Counted from the first letter of the stretch, positions 12,589-25,780 are shown. The stretch: 64,000 bases of DNA from Salvelinus alpinus (GCF_045679555.1 NC_092098.1:22412038-22476037); one strand, 5' to 3'. Notes: a model not told the origin generated them from the sequence alone. Program-made: numbers and translations.

Positions 12589-12719
12589 CACACATTATAT
12601 TGTTCACATACGTACAAACATACGTATATGTATGTATGTACTGTATGTATAAATTAAATCGTATGCCAAGAGGAGAGAAACATTTACATTATTACTCATA
12701 ATTTGTCATTATCATCCTC

Positions 12720-13440
12720 AATCCTCATCCTCAATCCTCGACCTCAAGCACCAGTGTGGTTTACTGAGGCTAAGGGTGAATAGGAGGAACTGTTCCCTTT
12801 GCGTCCTTGACACCAAGTAGGTGAGCTCATACAGGTATCCTGGTTTTCACATTGACAGCATGCTGTGTTGGTGCACCATGTGGAGAACATGTGCTCACGC
12901 ATCCAACAGCGCCTGTACTTCCTGTATCGACTCAGGGTCTATGGAGTAAACAAGAACATAATGCTTCTCTTCTATAGAACAACCATTGGAGTCGATCCTA
13001 CGCTACAGCATTTTTACTTGGTTTGGCATCCTGAAAGTGCAGCTCAAAGCCCAAATCCTGAGACTGACCTAGACAGCAGGGAAGCTCATAGGCATGACAT
13101 ATATCTGGCTAGCAGGCTTTAATAATGTAGAACTGCCAACAAGTGACAACCTTTCCATGGCATAACATGTTTTTGTGTGGGTGGGGAGGGGGGTGTATGA
13201 TGATGTATTCTATGTAGTATGATTATGTATTCTATGTAGAAGCAGCAGCACTTTTTAATTGTCCACAACAAAGTATCTATCCTCTCCTAATCTCCCTATC
13301 CTCAACCCCACATCTATATATAAATATATATACAGTGTATGTATAATCGATGTCAGTATAGCAATACTTGAATGTAATATATGAATTATAGCATATCATT
13401 TATATTTTTGTATTAAAATAAAGGGTCTTTCCAAAATCTG
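12720..13440 (+). mobile_element. LINE 3' fragment (Rex1-like RT C-terminus)
   Basis: In broken frames at 12820-13110 the translation shows HVENMCSRIQQRLYFLYRLR and NIMLLFYRTTIG, the C-terminal region of Rex1/Babar-type LINE proteins. The 3' part to about 13440 is A/T-rich and ends in AATAAAGGG. It lacks the catalytic RT motif and is a fossil fragment. Confidence 0.65.
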
Positions 13441-14528
13441 AATGAGTTATTTATTCTATCCCAGCATTGTCACTATTTAGGTTGAGTTGCCCTCTGCTGT
13501 TGACTATTGAACAACACAGAAGTATTCAGGGGTATTCTGTGAATCATTTAGTACCCCATCATCTAATCTTTTCAAATAAACACATGTCAAATATGGGTGT
13601 ACATGTGAAAGCCACATTGATAGTAATTTCAGGACCAAATCTTGCATGGGATAGCTAGCTGGCTAATTGATGAATGTTGACACATCACACACATGATCAT
13701 TGTGTAAAGCTATGGCAAGTGGCTCGACGATTATGCTGAAGAGAGGAGTGGACAGTGGTCAGCCCTTCCTAGTGCCACGCTGTAAATGAAAATATTGAGA
13801 AAGTATTTGACCCAACTGAATCCAGAAAACACGAGTGGACAGTGGTCAGTCCTGCCTCGTGCCATGAGGTTTATGAAATATTATTGAATTTATAACTGAA
13901 TCTACATCATCTGAAATTACCACTTTTGATTTGGTAGATGGTAGAAGTAAATAATAGGCAGAATCTATAATATTGAGACCTTGGGACTATAAGGTTCTAT
14001 CTGGCATTTTGGTCAAAAATTCTATTCACGTAGAATTGCTCTTTAGGTGGTCCTTCACATGTGAGATACTGTATGTCAGATTTTTTTTTCCATCTGCGCA
14101 AACATCTTTGAACTTGCTTCTATAAGGTTCTAATACTATAATGTAAGGTGATGTACTTATTGAGTCATAAAAGAGGAAGACATCACAAAATAGTTCAGAG
14201 ATCTGGGACTTGAAAAGTACTAAATATCTCAAAACTATACATTTTCCAGATAGAACCCTATAGTCCCAAGTCCTTGATTATTCATAGCATTGGTTCTGGT
14301 CCTCATTTGCAATTACTCCAATTTTTTTCACCACTTTTTCAGAAGAATGGCCATAACTTAAGCTTTTTTCTGGTAAAAACAAATAAATACAGGTGTCTTA
14401 GAACATATTAAATGAAAGGCCCATTGGAGAGGCATTGCTATTTTTTATATCAATATGAAAACCTCCATGGAAGGGGTATTTTCCTAAAATTACAAACTTA
14501 CAACATGTTACATCCTATAACATCCTAT
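13441..14528. other. Intergenic, no gene recognised
   Basis: Two copies of the short phrase GAGTGGACAGTGGTCAG occur near 13746 and 13832. This suggests a small local duplication or remnants of an L1-like repeat. Nothing else is supported. Confidence 0.35.
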
Positions 14529-15199
14529 AATGGCGCTGGAGGAGGTGGTTGTTGTTTTACGGGCTTATAACAAATTGTGCTATTGTTTTTTTGCATTATT
14601 TGTAGCTTATTTTGTACATAATGTTTCTGCCACCGTCTCTTATGACCCGAAAAGAGCTTCTGGATATCAGAACAGCTATTACTCACCTCGTACAGGACAA
14701 AGATTTTTTCTTTAACGAGTCGGGCGCAAAGGATTTACTTCAGACACCGGACAAGGCCCAAATCCCCGCCATTCGCATGAAGAAGAGACAGAGATATAGG
14801 GGTCGTAGGTCGGGGAGGCCATGTAAGAATCCAATGGCGAGTGGGTAACCCGCCTCTACCGTCAATCCTATTAGCCAACGTGCAATCATTGGATAATAAA
14901 CTGGCTGAGCTCCGATCAAGACTATCGTACCAATGGGACATTAAAAAGTGTAATATCTTATGTTTCACCAAGTCGTAGCTGAACAACGACATGGATAACA
15001 TACAGCTGGCTGGGTTTTCCGTACATCGACAAGATAGAACAGCTGCCTCCGGTAAGACAATGGGTGGCGGTCTGTGTCTATTTGTTAATAACTGTGCACG
15101 AAATCTAACATTAATGAAGACTCAAGGTTTTGCTCACCTAAGGTAGAGTATCTCATGATAAGCTGTAGACCACACTATCTACACTATCGAGCAGCTCAC

Positions 15200-15775
15200 A
15201 GATTACTGCACCTGTACATAGCCCATCTATAATTTAGCCCAAACAACTACCTCTAACCCCTACTGTTTTTATTTATTTTGCTCCTTTGCACCCCATTATT
15301 TCTATCTCTACTTTGCACATTCTTCCACTGCAAGGGAACCATATCAGGCCACCATAGACATACAAATCCCCTAGACCTACAAAAACCCTAGACATACAAA
15401 AAAAACTAAACAATACAAAAACTAACGTACCCACCCTAGTCACACCCTGACCTAACCAAAAATGAAAGAAAACAGAGATATCTCAGGTCAGGGCGTGACA
15501 CTACCATTCCAGTGTTTTAATTGCTATATTGTATTTACTTCGCCACCATGGCCTTTTTTTTGCCTTTTACCTCGCTTATCTCACCTCATTTGCTCACATT
15601 GTATATAGACTTATTTTTCGACTGTATTATTGACTGTATGTTTGTTTTACTCCATGTGTAACTCTGTGTTGTTGTATGTGTCGAACTGCTTTGCTTTCTC
15701 TTGGCCAGGTTGCAGTTGTAAATGAGAACTTGTTCTCAACTTGCCTACCTGGTTAAATAAAGGTGAAATATATAT
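15200..15775 (+). repeat. RSg-type LINE-tail repeat nested in LINE copy 3
   Basis: It starts near ACCTGTACATAGCCCATCT and ends TTAAATAAAGGTGAAATATA, the same repeat as 1478-2300 in opposite orientation. It carries a partial family-A LTR at 15338-15500. Its insertion separates the endonuclease and RT parts of LINE copy 3. Confidence 0.7.
15338..15500 (-). mobile_element. Partial LTR, family A
   Basis: The reverse complement matches the first ~165 bp of the family-A LTR at 1860, including the start TGTCACGCCCTGACC (minus-strand start at 15500). It is a truncated copy with no clear target duplication. Confidence 0.7.
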
Positions 15776-17251
15776 TTTTTTAATCTACCAAGAGAGTTTA
15801 CATCTATATTTTTCATAGCTGTCTATTTACTACCACAAACCGATCCTGGCACTAAGACCGCACACAACTAGCTGTGTAAGGCCATAAGCAAACAAGAAAT
15901 TGTACCAGTGAATCACTCAATAAGGAAGTGGTCAGATGACGCAGATGCTAAGCTACAGAACTGTTTTGCTAGCACAGACTGGAATATGTTCTGGGATTCT
16001 TCCGATGGCATTGAGGAGTACAGTCAATGGCTTCATCAATAAGTGCATCGATGACGTCATCTCCACAGTGACCGCACATACATACCCCAACCAGAAGCCA
16101 TGGAATACAGGCAACTTCCACACTAAGCTAAAGTGTAGAGCTGCCACTTTCAAGGAGCAGGACTCTAACCCGAACGCTTATAAGAAATCCCGCTATGCCT
16201 TCCGACAAACCATCAAACAGGCAAAGCGTCAATACAGGACTAAGATTGAATCCTACTATACCGGTTCCAACGCTTGTCGGATATGGCAGGGCTTGCAAAC
16301 TATTATGGACTACAAAAGGAAGCACAGCTGTGAGCTGCCCGGTGACATGAGCCTACCAAACAAACCAAATTACTTCTCTGCGCGCTTCGAGGTAAGCAAC
16401 ACTGAAGCATGCATGAGAGCACCAGCTGTTCCGGACGACTGTGTGATCATGCTCTCCGTAGCCGATGTGAGTTTTTAAACAGGTCAACATTCACAAGGCC
16501 GCAGAGCCAGACAGATTACCAGGACGTGTACGCCGAGCATGGGCTGACCAACTGGCAAGTGTCTTCACTGACATTTTCAACCTGTCCCTGACCGAGTCTG
16601 TAATACCAACATGTTCCAAGCAGACCCAAGAACACCAAGGTAACCTGCCTAAATGACTACCGACCCGTAGCACTAACGTCTGTAGTCATGAAGTGATTTG
16701 AAAGGCTGGTCATGGCATACATCAACACCATTATCCTAGAAACCCTAGACCAACTCCAATTTGCACACCGCCCCAACAAATCCACAGATGATGTAATCTC
16801 TATTGCACTCCACACTGCCTTTTCCCACCTGGACAAAATGAACACCTATGTGAGAATGCTATTCATTGATTACAGGTCAGCGTTCAACACCATAGTGCCC
16901 TCCAAGCTCATCACTAAGCTAAGGACCCTGGGACTGAACAACTCTCTCTACAACTGAATCCTGGACTTCCTGATGGGCCGCCCCCAGGTGGTAAGGGTAG
17001 GTAACAACACATCTGCCACGTTGATCCTCAACACGGAGGCCCCTCAGGGGTGCATGCTCAGTCCCCTGCTGTACGTCCTGTTCACTCATGACTGCATGGC
17101 CAAGCACGACTCCAACACCATCGTTAACTTTACCGACGTCAAGACAGTGGTAGGCCTGAGCACCGACAACGATGAGACAGCCTATAGGGAGGAGGTCAGA
17201 GACCTGGCCGTGTGGTGCCAGGATAACAAACTCTCCCTCAACGTGATCAAG

Positions 17252-17388
17252 CCACCGTGCTTCCTAGCCACTGTGCTTCTACACTTGCATTGCTTGCTGT
17301 TTGGGGTTTTAGGCTGGGTTTGTGTACAGCACTTTGAGATATCAGCTGATATGAGAAGAGATATATAAATAAATTTGATTTGATTTGA
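17252..17388 (+). repeat. 3' end of the dispersed repeat seen at 762-1380
   Basis: GCTTGCTGTTTGGGGTTTTA and a terminal ATTTGATTTGATTTGATC match the reverse complement of 777-873. Only the last ~137 bp are present. Confidence 0.6.
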
Positions 17389-17611
17389 TCAAGTCAGCAT
17401 ACAAGAAAAGAAAGACACAAAACAATGCATCAGCAGGGAACAGAGCAGGGAAACTGACAAATATAGGTGAGGTAATAAACAGATGATAAGTGAGTCCAGG
17501 TGAGTAGAAATATCGCTGAAGCGCGTGACGAGGTGTGCGTAATTGATGGCAGGAGTGCGTGATGCAGGGCAGAGGGCGCCAGGGGAGGGAAGAACGGGAG
17601 CAGATGTGACA
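17389..17611 (-). mobile_element. LTR fragment, family D
   Basis: On the minus strand it begins TGTCACATCTGCTCCC, an LTR start I recognise as common in salmonids. The other end runs into the adjoining repeat tail, so the copy is partial. The superfamily is not resolved. Confidence 0.5.
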
Positions 17612-18545
17612 GTACAAGCCAAATAAATAGTGCTGGTACCGGTAAAACGTCAGCTTATCACAATAATTAAAACAAAGATGAATAGAAAACTGTAGGCTAT
17701 TACACCATCATTTATCATTTACGCCTGTCAGACGCATGAAAAATTAGCAAATGCACTTAAAAACAGGTGGTATAAGCGATGTGGTTCTACATGAACACAA
17801 CATTCTTGCCAATGCAAAGATGACTGGCTGGGGTTGAGACGCGTGCGGACAGCAGTGGATTCGCATCAAACAATTCAGGCTAAAAGTGTGCCTAATGCCA
17901 GTCAGCAAATGTCATAAAAAATGTTGGTGTTTTAATTGACGTCTCTTTCCGTTCATCAAATGGCAGGTGCCATGATTTGAATTATTTTAGATTGAACAAA
18001 TGTGCACAGGTAGCCTACTTTTTGAAGTGATTTGTTTAACAATCATATGATAACATAAATTCCTGGTTACAGTTAAATTACATGTCTTTACTATTCAGCT
18101 CATTAAAAAAAATCCACATAGGAGGTCCCATACAGGGAAGAAAAGGATATAGTGTACTTGTCATTTTAGTGAACTATTGCTTCAAAAATTGAAATAATTG
18201 TAACATTCTGTACCAGATAGAACCTTTTTACTAAACCCAGATTGACATTACAGAACTACAAGGTTCAATTTGCAATTCCCTAAAAAATTGGTTTTAAGAA
18301 TGTCTCAGGATTTGCGCTTTAACTGGCTCACCAAGAAACAAATATAAAAATGATGTTTTTAGACTTAAATGCCTACTTAAAACGTGATATATAAAGCACG
18401 TTTCAACCAGACGGTTGAGTTGCCCAATTAGGAATTAGTATTAGAATTTGCATAGACTTTTAAAAATTTACTTAACATTATGTCTGCTTCAGTTACTCAT
18501 AATGGAAGATACATTTGTGTGCCAAAACATGAAAATGTAAATATA
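17612..18545. other. Intergenic, no gene recognised
   Basis: AT-rich sequence without a convincing open frame, known repeat or RNA gene. Confidence 0.4.
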
Positions 18546-19289
18546 CAGTACCAGTCAAAAGTTTGGACACACCTATTCATTCAAGGGTTTTTCTTTATCT
18601 TTACTATTTTCTACATTGTAGAATAATAGTGAAGACATCAAAACTATGAAATAACACATATGGTATCATGTAGCAACCAAAAAAAGTGTTAAAGAAATCA
18701 AAATATATTTCAGATTTTAGATTCTTCAAAGTAGCCAGCCTTTGCCTTGATGACAGCTTTGCACACTCTTGGCATTCTCTCAACCAGCATCATGAGGTAG
18801 TCACCTGGAATGCATTTCAATTAACAGGTGTGCCTTGGTAAAAGTTAATTGTGGAATTTCTTTCCTTTCCTAATGCATTTGAGCCAATCAGTTGTGTTGT
18901 GACAAGTTAGGGGTGGTATACAGAGATAGCTCTATTTGGTGAAAGACCAAGTCCATATGATGGCAAGAATAAGCAAAGAGAAATGACAGTCCATCATTAC
19001 TTTAAGACATGAAGGTCAGTCAAGAACTCTGAAAGTTTCTTCAAGTGCAGTCGCAAAAACCATCAAGCGCTATGATGAAATTGGCTCTCATGAGGACCAC
19101 CACAGGAAAGGAAGACCCAGAGTTACCTCTGCTGCAGAGGATAAGTTCATTAGAGTTACCAGCCTCAGAAATCTGCAATTAACTGGACTTCAGATTGCAG
19201 TCCCAGTAACAGACACATCTCAACATTAACTGTTCAGAGGAGACTGCGTGAATCAGGCCAAACTTTTGTCCAAACATTTGACTGGTATG
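18546..19289 (+). mobile_element. Internally deleted Tc1-like transposon
   Basis: The terminal inverted repeats begin CAGTACCAGTCAAAAGTTTG and end ACATTTGACTGGTATG, flanked by TA (18544-18545 and 19290-19291). Length is 744 bp against about 1.6 kb for full Tc1. It keeps the 5' part of a transposase frame (start 18959) with the DNA-binding stretch SAVAKTIKRYDEIGSHEDHH and GRPR motif, with an early stop. The catalytic domain is deleted, so it could move only in trans. Confidence 0.85.
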
Positions 19290-19299
19290 TACGTAAATG

Positions 19300-22200
19300 A
19301 ATGCATTAACATTTACATTTACATTTGGTGCATTCACCTTATGATATCCAGTGGAACAACCACTTTACAATAGTGCATCTAACTCTTGTAAGGGGGGGGG
19401 GGGGGGGGTTAGAAGGATTACTTTCTCCTCTCCTAGGTCTTCCTTAAAGAGGTGGGGTTTCAGGTGTCTCCGGAAGGTGGTGATTGACTCCGCTGACCCG
19501 GCGTCGTGAGGGAGTTTGTTCCACCATTGGGGTGCCAGAGCAGCGAACAGTTTTGACTGGGCTGAGCGGGAACTGTACTTCCTCAGAGGTAGGGAGGCGA
19601 GCAGGCCAGAGGTGGATGAACGCAGTGCCCTTGTTTGGGTGTAGGGCCTGATCAGAGCCTGATGGTACGGAGGTGCCGTTCCCCTCACAGCTCCGTAGGC
19701 AAGCACCATGGTCTTGTAGCGGATGCGAGCTTCAACTGGAAGCCAGTGGAGAGAGCGGAGGAGCGGGGTGACGTGAGAGAACTTGGGAAGGTTGAACACC
19801 AGACGGGCTGCGGCGTTCTGGATGAGTTGTAGGGGTTTAATGGCACAGGCAAGGAGCCCAGCCAACAGCGAGTTGCAGTAATCCAGACGGGAGATGACAA
19901 GTGCCTGGATTAGGACCTGCGCCGCTTCCTGTGTGAGGCAGGGTCGTACTCTGCGAATGTTGTAGAGCATGAACCTACAGGAACGGGTCACCGCCTTGAT
20001 GTTAGTTGAGAACGACAGGGTGTTGTCCAGGATCACGCCAAGGTTCTTAGCACTCTGGGAGGAGGACACAATGGAGTTGTCAACCGTGATGGCGAGATCA
20101 TGGAACGGGCAGTCCTTCCCCGGGAGGAAGAGCAGCTCCGTCTTGCCGAGGTTCAGCTTGAGGTGGTGATCCGTCATCCACACTGATATGTCTGCCAGAC
20201 ATGCAGAGATGCGATTCGCCACCTGGTTATCAGAAGGGGGAAAGGAGAAGATTAATTGTGTGTCGTCTGCATAGCAATGATAGGAGAGACCATGTGAGGA
20301 TATGACAGAGCCAAGTGACTTGGTGTATAGCGAGAATAGGAGAGGGCCTAGAACAGAGCCCTGGGGGACACCAGTGGTGAGAGCACGTGGTGCGGAGACA
20401 GATTCTCGCCATGCCACCTGGTAGGAGCGACCTGTCAGGTAGGACGCAATCCAAGCGTGGGCCGCGCCGGAGATGCCCAACTCGGAGAGGGTGGAGAGGA
20501 GGATCTGATGGTTCACAGTATCAAAGGCAGCCGATAGGTCTAGAAGGATGAGAGCAGAGGAGAGAGAGTTAGCTTTAGCAGTGCGGAGCGCCTCCGTGAC
20601 ACAGAGAAGAGCAGTCTCAGTTGAATGACTAGTCTTGAAACCTGACTGATTTGGATCAAGAAGTTCATTCTGAGAGAGATAGCAGGAGAGCTGGCCAAGG
20701 ACGGCACATTCAAGAGTTTTGGAGAGAAAAGAAAGAAGGGATACTGGTCTGTAGTTGTTGACATCGGAGGGATCGAGTGTAGGTTTTTTCAGAAGGGGTG
20801 CAACTCTCGCTCTCTTGAAGACGGAAGGGACGTAGCCAGCGGTCAAGGATGAGTTGATGAGCGAGGTGAGGTAAGGGAAAAGGTCTCCGGAAATGGTCTG
20901 GAGAAGAGAGGAGGGGATAGGGTCAAGCGGGCAGGTTGTTGGGCGGCCGGCCGTCACAAGACGCGAGATTTCATCTGGAGAGAGAGGGGAGAAAGAGGTC
21001 AAAGCACAGGGTAGGGCAGTGTGAGCAGAACCAGCGGTGACGTTTGACTTAGCAAACGAGGATCGGATGTTGTCGACCTTCTTTTCAAAATGGTTGACGA
21101 AGTCATCCGCAGAGAGGGAAGAGGGGGGGGGGGGAGGAGGATTCAGGAGGGAGGAGAAGGTGGCAAAGAGCTTCCTAGGGTTAGAGGCAGATGCTTGGAA
21201 TTTAGAGTGGTAGAAAGTGGCTTTAGCACCAGAGACAGAAGAGGAGAATGTAGAGAGGAGGGAGTGAAAGGATGCCAGGTCCGCAGGGAGGCGAGTTTTC
21301 CTCCATTTCCGCTCGGCTGCCCGGAGCCCTGTTCTGTGAGCTCGCAATGAGTCGTCGAGGCCCGGAGCAGGAGGGGAGGACCGAGCCGGCCTGGAGGATA
21401 GGGGACATAGAGAGTCAAAGGATGCAGAAAGGGAGGAGAGGAGGGTTGAGGAGGCAGAATCAGGAGATAGGTTGGAGAAGGTTTGAGCAGAGGGAAGAGA
21501 TGATAGGATGGAAGAGGAGAGAGTAGCGGGGGAGAGAGAGCGAAGGTTGGGACGGCGCGATACCATCCGAGTAGGGGCAGTGTGGGAAGTGTTGGATGAG
21601 AGCGAGAGGGAAAAGGATACAAGGTAGTGGTCGGAGACTTGGAGGGGAGTTGCAAGGAGATTAGTGGAAGAACAGCATCTAGTAAAGATGAGGTCAAGCG
21701 TATTGCCTGCCTTGTGAGTAGGGGGGGGAAGGTGAGAGGGTGAGGTCAAAAGAGGAGAGGAGTGGAAAGAAGGAGGCAGAGAGGAATGAGTCAAAGGTAG
21801 ACGTGGGGAGGTTAAAGTCACCCAGAACTGTGAGAGGTGAGCCATCCTCAGGAAAGGAACTTATCAAGGCGTCAAGCTCATTGATGAACTCTCCAAGGGA
21901 ACCTGGAGGGCGATAAATGATAAGGATGTTAAGCTTTAAATGGCTGGTAACTGTGACAGCATGGAATTCAAAGGAGGCGATAGACAGATGGGTTAGGGGA
22001 GAAAGAGAGAATGTCCACTTGGGAGAGATGAGGATCCCAGTGCCACCACCCCGCTGACCAGAAGCTCTCGGGGTGTGCGAGAACACGTGGGCAGACGAGG
22101 AGAGAGCAGTAGGAGTAGCAGTGTTATCTGTGGTAATCCATGTTTCCGTCAGTGCCAAGAAGTCGAGGGACTGGAGGGAAGCATAGGCTGAGATGAACTC

Positions 22201-22910
22201 TGCCTTGTTGGCCGCAGATCGGCAGTTCCAGAGGCTGCCGGAGACCTGGAACTCCACGTGGGTCGTGCGCGCTGGGACCACCAGGTTAGAGTGGCAGCGG
22301 CCACGCGGTGTGAAGCGTTTGTATGGTCTGTGCAGAGAGGAGAGAAGAGGGATAGACAGACACATAGTTGACAGGCTACAGAAGAGGCTACGCTAATGCA
22401 AAGGAGATTGGAATGACAAGTGGACTACACGTCTCGAATGTTCAGCAAGTTAAGCTTACGTTGCAAAAAATCTTATTGACTAAAATGATACAGTACTGCT
22501 GGCTGGTGAAGTAGGCTAGCTAGCAGTGGCTGCGTTGTTGACTTTGTTTGAAAGTGTAGCTGGCTAGGTAACCTCGATAACTGGCTAGGTAACCTCGATA
22601 ACCTCGATAATTACTCTAAACTACACAATTATCTTGGATACAAAGACAGCAAAGACAACTATGTAGCTAGCTAACACTACACTAATCAGGTCGTTCCGTT
22701 GTAATGTAATAGTTTCTACAGTGCTGCTATTCGGTAGGAGTTGGCTAGCTGGCTAGCTAGCAGTGTTTACTACGTTAGAAGGACGAAAATAGCTGGCTAG
22801 CTAACCTCGATAATTACTCTAAACTACACAATTATCTTTGATACAAAGACGGCTATGTAGCTAGCTAAGAAAAAATTGCTAAGATCAAACAAATCAAACC
22901 GTTGTACTGT
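19300..22910 (-). mobile_element. L2/CR1-group LINE, nearly intact
   Basis: This is a non-LTR retrotransposon on the minus strand. The AP-endonuclease frame is at 21694-22365 (SLDFLALTETWITTDN, TVLGDFN). The C-terminal endonuclease plus reverse-transcriptase frame is at 19365-21845 (VSDHYLVSF, VNNYRPVSLLSFLSK, LLDLSAAFDTVNH, GVPQGSVLGPLLFSLYT, catalytic YADD at 20262-20273, LHWLPVEARI near the end). The two frames overlap across an 8-G run at 21721-21728, so one homopolymer length change separates them. A long G run at 19387-19405 lies inside the last codons. The 3' end is near 19300 with TGTAAA-type repeats. The 5' UTR (22440-22910) has repeated units. A young copy, possibly disabled only by the G-run shift. 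Confidence 0.88.
22550..22870 (-). repeat. Repeated units in the LINE 5' region
   Basis: A block containing ACCTCGATAATTACTCTAAA and ACAATTATCTTKGATACAAA occurs at 22601 and 22804, 203 bp apart, with CTAGCTAGC-rich spacers. Tandem 5' units of LINEs often carry the promoter; here that role is inference. Confidence 0.6.
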
Positions 22911-23258
22911 AATGAAATGAAATGAAATGTAATACTACCTGTGGAGCGAAATGTAATACTACCTGTAAAATTAAATGTACTGAATAATATTGTGAAACAT
23001 ATTGAAGATAACAGGCAAACAGTAAATACTGAAATGAATATGAAAATATTATTCTATTTACACAGACCAAAAAATTCCATAACAATATTTCTCCATTGTC
23101 CAAATAACATTCATTTAATGGACATCTCAACCACCTGGTAGACAACATTTTTCTAGCGTTCCTAAAATGATAAAACAACATTTGAATAATTTCATCATTC
23201 CAAAATTATGTTTTAGAGGTCAACAACATTTTACAGTCAAAATTTCCAATTTTATATA

Positions 23259-24786
23259 CAGTGCCTTCGGAAAGTATTCTGATCCTTCGATTTTTTTCCA
23301 CATTTTGTTACGTTACAGCCTTATTCTAAAATTGATTAAATATTCCCCCCCCCCGCATCAATATTAACACAATACCACATAATGACAAAGCAAAAACTGC
23401 TTTTTTAGAAAGGTTACTAATTTATAAAAATCTAAAATACTGAAATATCACATTTACATAAGTATTCAGACCCTTTACTCAGTACTTTGTTGTAACACCT
23501 TCGGCAGCGAATACAACCTCAAGTCTTCCTGGGTATGATGCTACAAGCTTGGCACACCTGTATTTGGGGAGTTTCTCCCATTCTTCTCTGCAGATCCTCT
23601 CAAGCTCTGTCAGGTTGGATGGGGAGAATTGCTGCACAGTTATTTTCAGGTCTTTCCATAGATGTTCGATCGAGTTCAAGTCCGGGCTCTGGCTGGGCCA
23701 CTCAATGACATTCAGAGACTTGTCCCGAAGCCTCTCCTGCATTGTCTTGGCTGTCTGCTTAGTGTCGCTCTCCTGTTGGAAGGTGAACCTTCACCCCAGT
23801 CTGAGATCCTGAGCACTCTGGAGCAGGTGTTCATCAAGGATCTCGCTGTACTTTGCTCTGTTCATCTTTGCCTCAATCCTGACTAGTCTCCCAGTCCCTG
23901 CCACTGAAAAACATCCTCACAGCATGAGGCTGCCACCACCATGCTTCACCGTAGGGATGGTGCCATGTTGCCGCCAGAACTGACGCTTGGCATTCAGGCC
24001 AAAGAGTTCAATCTTGGTTTCATCTGACCAAAGAATCTTGTTTCTCATGTACTGAGAGTCCTTTAGGTGACTTTTGGCAAACTCCAAGCGGGCTGTCATG
24101 TGCCTTTTACTGAGGAGTGGCTTCCGTCTGGCCACTCTACCATAAAGGTCTAATTGGTGTAGTGCTGCAGAGAGGTTGTCCTTCTGGAAGGTTCTCCCAT
24201 CTCCATAGAGGAAGTCTGGAGCGCTGTCAGGGCCCTTCTCCCCTGATTGCTCAGTTTGGCCGGACAGCCAGCTCTAGGAAGTGTTTCCAAACTTCATACA
24301 TTTAAGAATGATGGAGGCCACTGTGTTCTTGGGGACATTCAATGCTGCAGAACATTTTTGGTACCCTTCCCCAGATCTGTGCCTCAACACAATCCTGTCT
24401 CTGAGCTCTACGTACAATTCCTTCGACCTCATGGCTTTTGCTCTGACTTGCACTGTCAACTGTGGGACTTTATATAGACAGGTGTGTGCCTTTCCAAATC
24501 ATGTCCAATCAATTGAATTTACCACAGGTGGACTCCAATCAAGGATGATCAATGGAAACAGGATGCACTTGAGCTCAATTTCGAGTCTCATTGCAAAGGG
24601 TCTGAATACCTATGTAAATAAGGTATTCCTGTTTTTAATAAATTTGCAGAAAATTCTGAAAACCTGTTTTCGCTTTGTCATTATGGGGTATTGTGTGGAG
24701 ATTGATGAGGAAATTGTTTTATTTAGTCATTAATATAACAACATGTGGAAAATGTCAAGGGGTCTGAATACTTTCCTAAGGCACCG
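23259..24786 (-). mobile_element. Tc1-like transposon, full length, dead transposase
   Basis: 1528 bp bounded by inverted repeats (CAGTGCCTTCGGAAAGTATTC; CTTTCCTAAGGCACCG) and TA on both sides (23257-23258, 24787-24788). The minus-strand transposase remnant runs about 24432 to 23479. It has a helix-turn-helix start (MRSKELYVELRDRIVLRHRS), SDETKIELFG with the first catalytic Asp, VKHGGGSLML, and SPDLNSIEHLW with the catalytic Glu. The frame is broken into at least three pieces and is shorter than a usual ~340-aa transposase. Confidence 0.92.
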
Positions 24787-24788
24787 TA

Positions 24789-25141
24789 AAATTAATACTG
24801 AAAATGTGTGATTAATGAGGTTTGGTTTGCTACACGTTCACATCCTGCCAGCATGCTCACCACAACAACAGTTTATGACTGAGGGCTGGCCTCCTCGACC
24901 ACCATCCACGCCAAAACCCTCAAACAAAACTCTAACAACTACCACCCCTGCCAACATGTTTGTCAAATGGTGGAAAGCTGAACCTCGTGAATTTAGTAAT
25001 AGCGCAAACTTTGGAGAGGTGTGTGACCACTTGGAGACGCCAGTTAGTCCTTTTACGCAAACCCTTGTCATTTTTTTGTCTTATGTTGCACCTACCTGAC
25101 ATTTTCCATAAATATTGTTATTATGTTACTGAATGTACAGT
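24789..25141. other. Intergenic, no gene recognised
   Basis: A short stretch between a Tc1 element and an LTR. No coding or repeat signature was identified. Confidence 0.35.
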
Positions 25142-25146
25142 ATCCA

Positions 25147-25500
25147 TGTCACGCCCTGACCTTAGAGAGCCGTTTTATTTCTCTATTTGGTTAGGTCAGG
25201 GTGTGATTTGGGTGGGCATTCTATGTTTTCAATTTCTTTGTTTTTGGCCGAGTGTGGTTCCCAATCAGAGGCAGCTGTCTATCGTTGTCTCTGATTGGGA
25301 ATCATACTTAGGCAGCCTTTTTCCCACCTATGTTGTGGGTAATTATTTATTTTCTCTGTGTGTTTGTGTGCGCCACGTTTGTTTCTGTTTACCTGTTCTT
25401 TTTGTGAAGGTTTCACTACGATTAAAAGAAATGTGGAATTACATGCACGCTGCGCCTTGGCTCATCTATGACAGGGAGTTTGAAGACAGTGAACGTGACA
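25147..25500 (+). mobile_element. Solo LTR, family A
   Basis: 354 bp, TGTCACGCCCTGACC start and CGTGACA end, with a perfect 5-bp target duplication ATCCA (25142-25146, 25501-25505). The start contains an inverted pair (TCACGCCCTGACC / GGTCAGGGTGTGA). No internal coding region is attached. Confidence 0.8.
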
Positions 25501-25780
25501 ATCCAAAGTATTTTCAGTAAAGGATTAAGGAAAAGGTTTTCACAAAAATGTGTTTGTTCACGGAATATAATTTAAAAGTATGCATTAATTAGGAGTCTGT
25601 AATATAAAATAGTTGGCAAAAATGAATGTAGACATTAATAAATGCATTTCTATATCTTCCAAAACCTTTCAAACAATAGTGGAGGATAACAAACATTGTG
25701 GTGCAGTGGCTTCAAAACAGTGCACCCTGTCAGTCATCATTTATATACATAACTGTCAAAAAGAAACATGAGGTGACAGA

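Larger units (their letters stand above)
14529..17250 (+). mobile_element. LINE copy 3 (related to copies 1 and 2), split by nested repeats
   Basis: The 5' end (TGGCGCTGGAGGAGGTGG) and first coding part are at 14529-15190. The frame encodes RKELLDIRTAITHLVQDKDF-type residues. It is interrupted by 15200-15775 and resumes near 15795, with the RT linker and fingers region at 15936-16478 and RT at 16712-17260 (PLL..LFTHDCMAKH, then NFTDVKTVVG where active copies have FADD). Several stops and frame breaks are present and the catalytic FADD is lost. The 3' end is missing: it is joined at about 17250 to an unrelated repeat tail. Confidence 0.8.

Noticed and set aside
21143-21697. 184-aa Pro/Ser-rich frame and the + strand frames over 19635-21526
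   Set aside because: They are shadows of the LINE coding frame at 19365-22365.
24960-25520. 186-aa frame
   Set aside because: It runs through a solo LTR with no recognisable domain.
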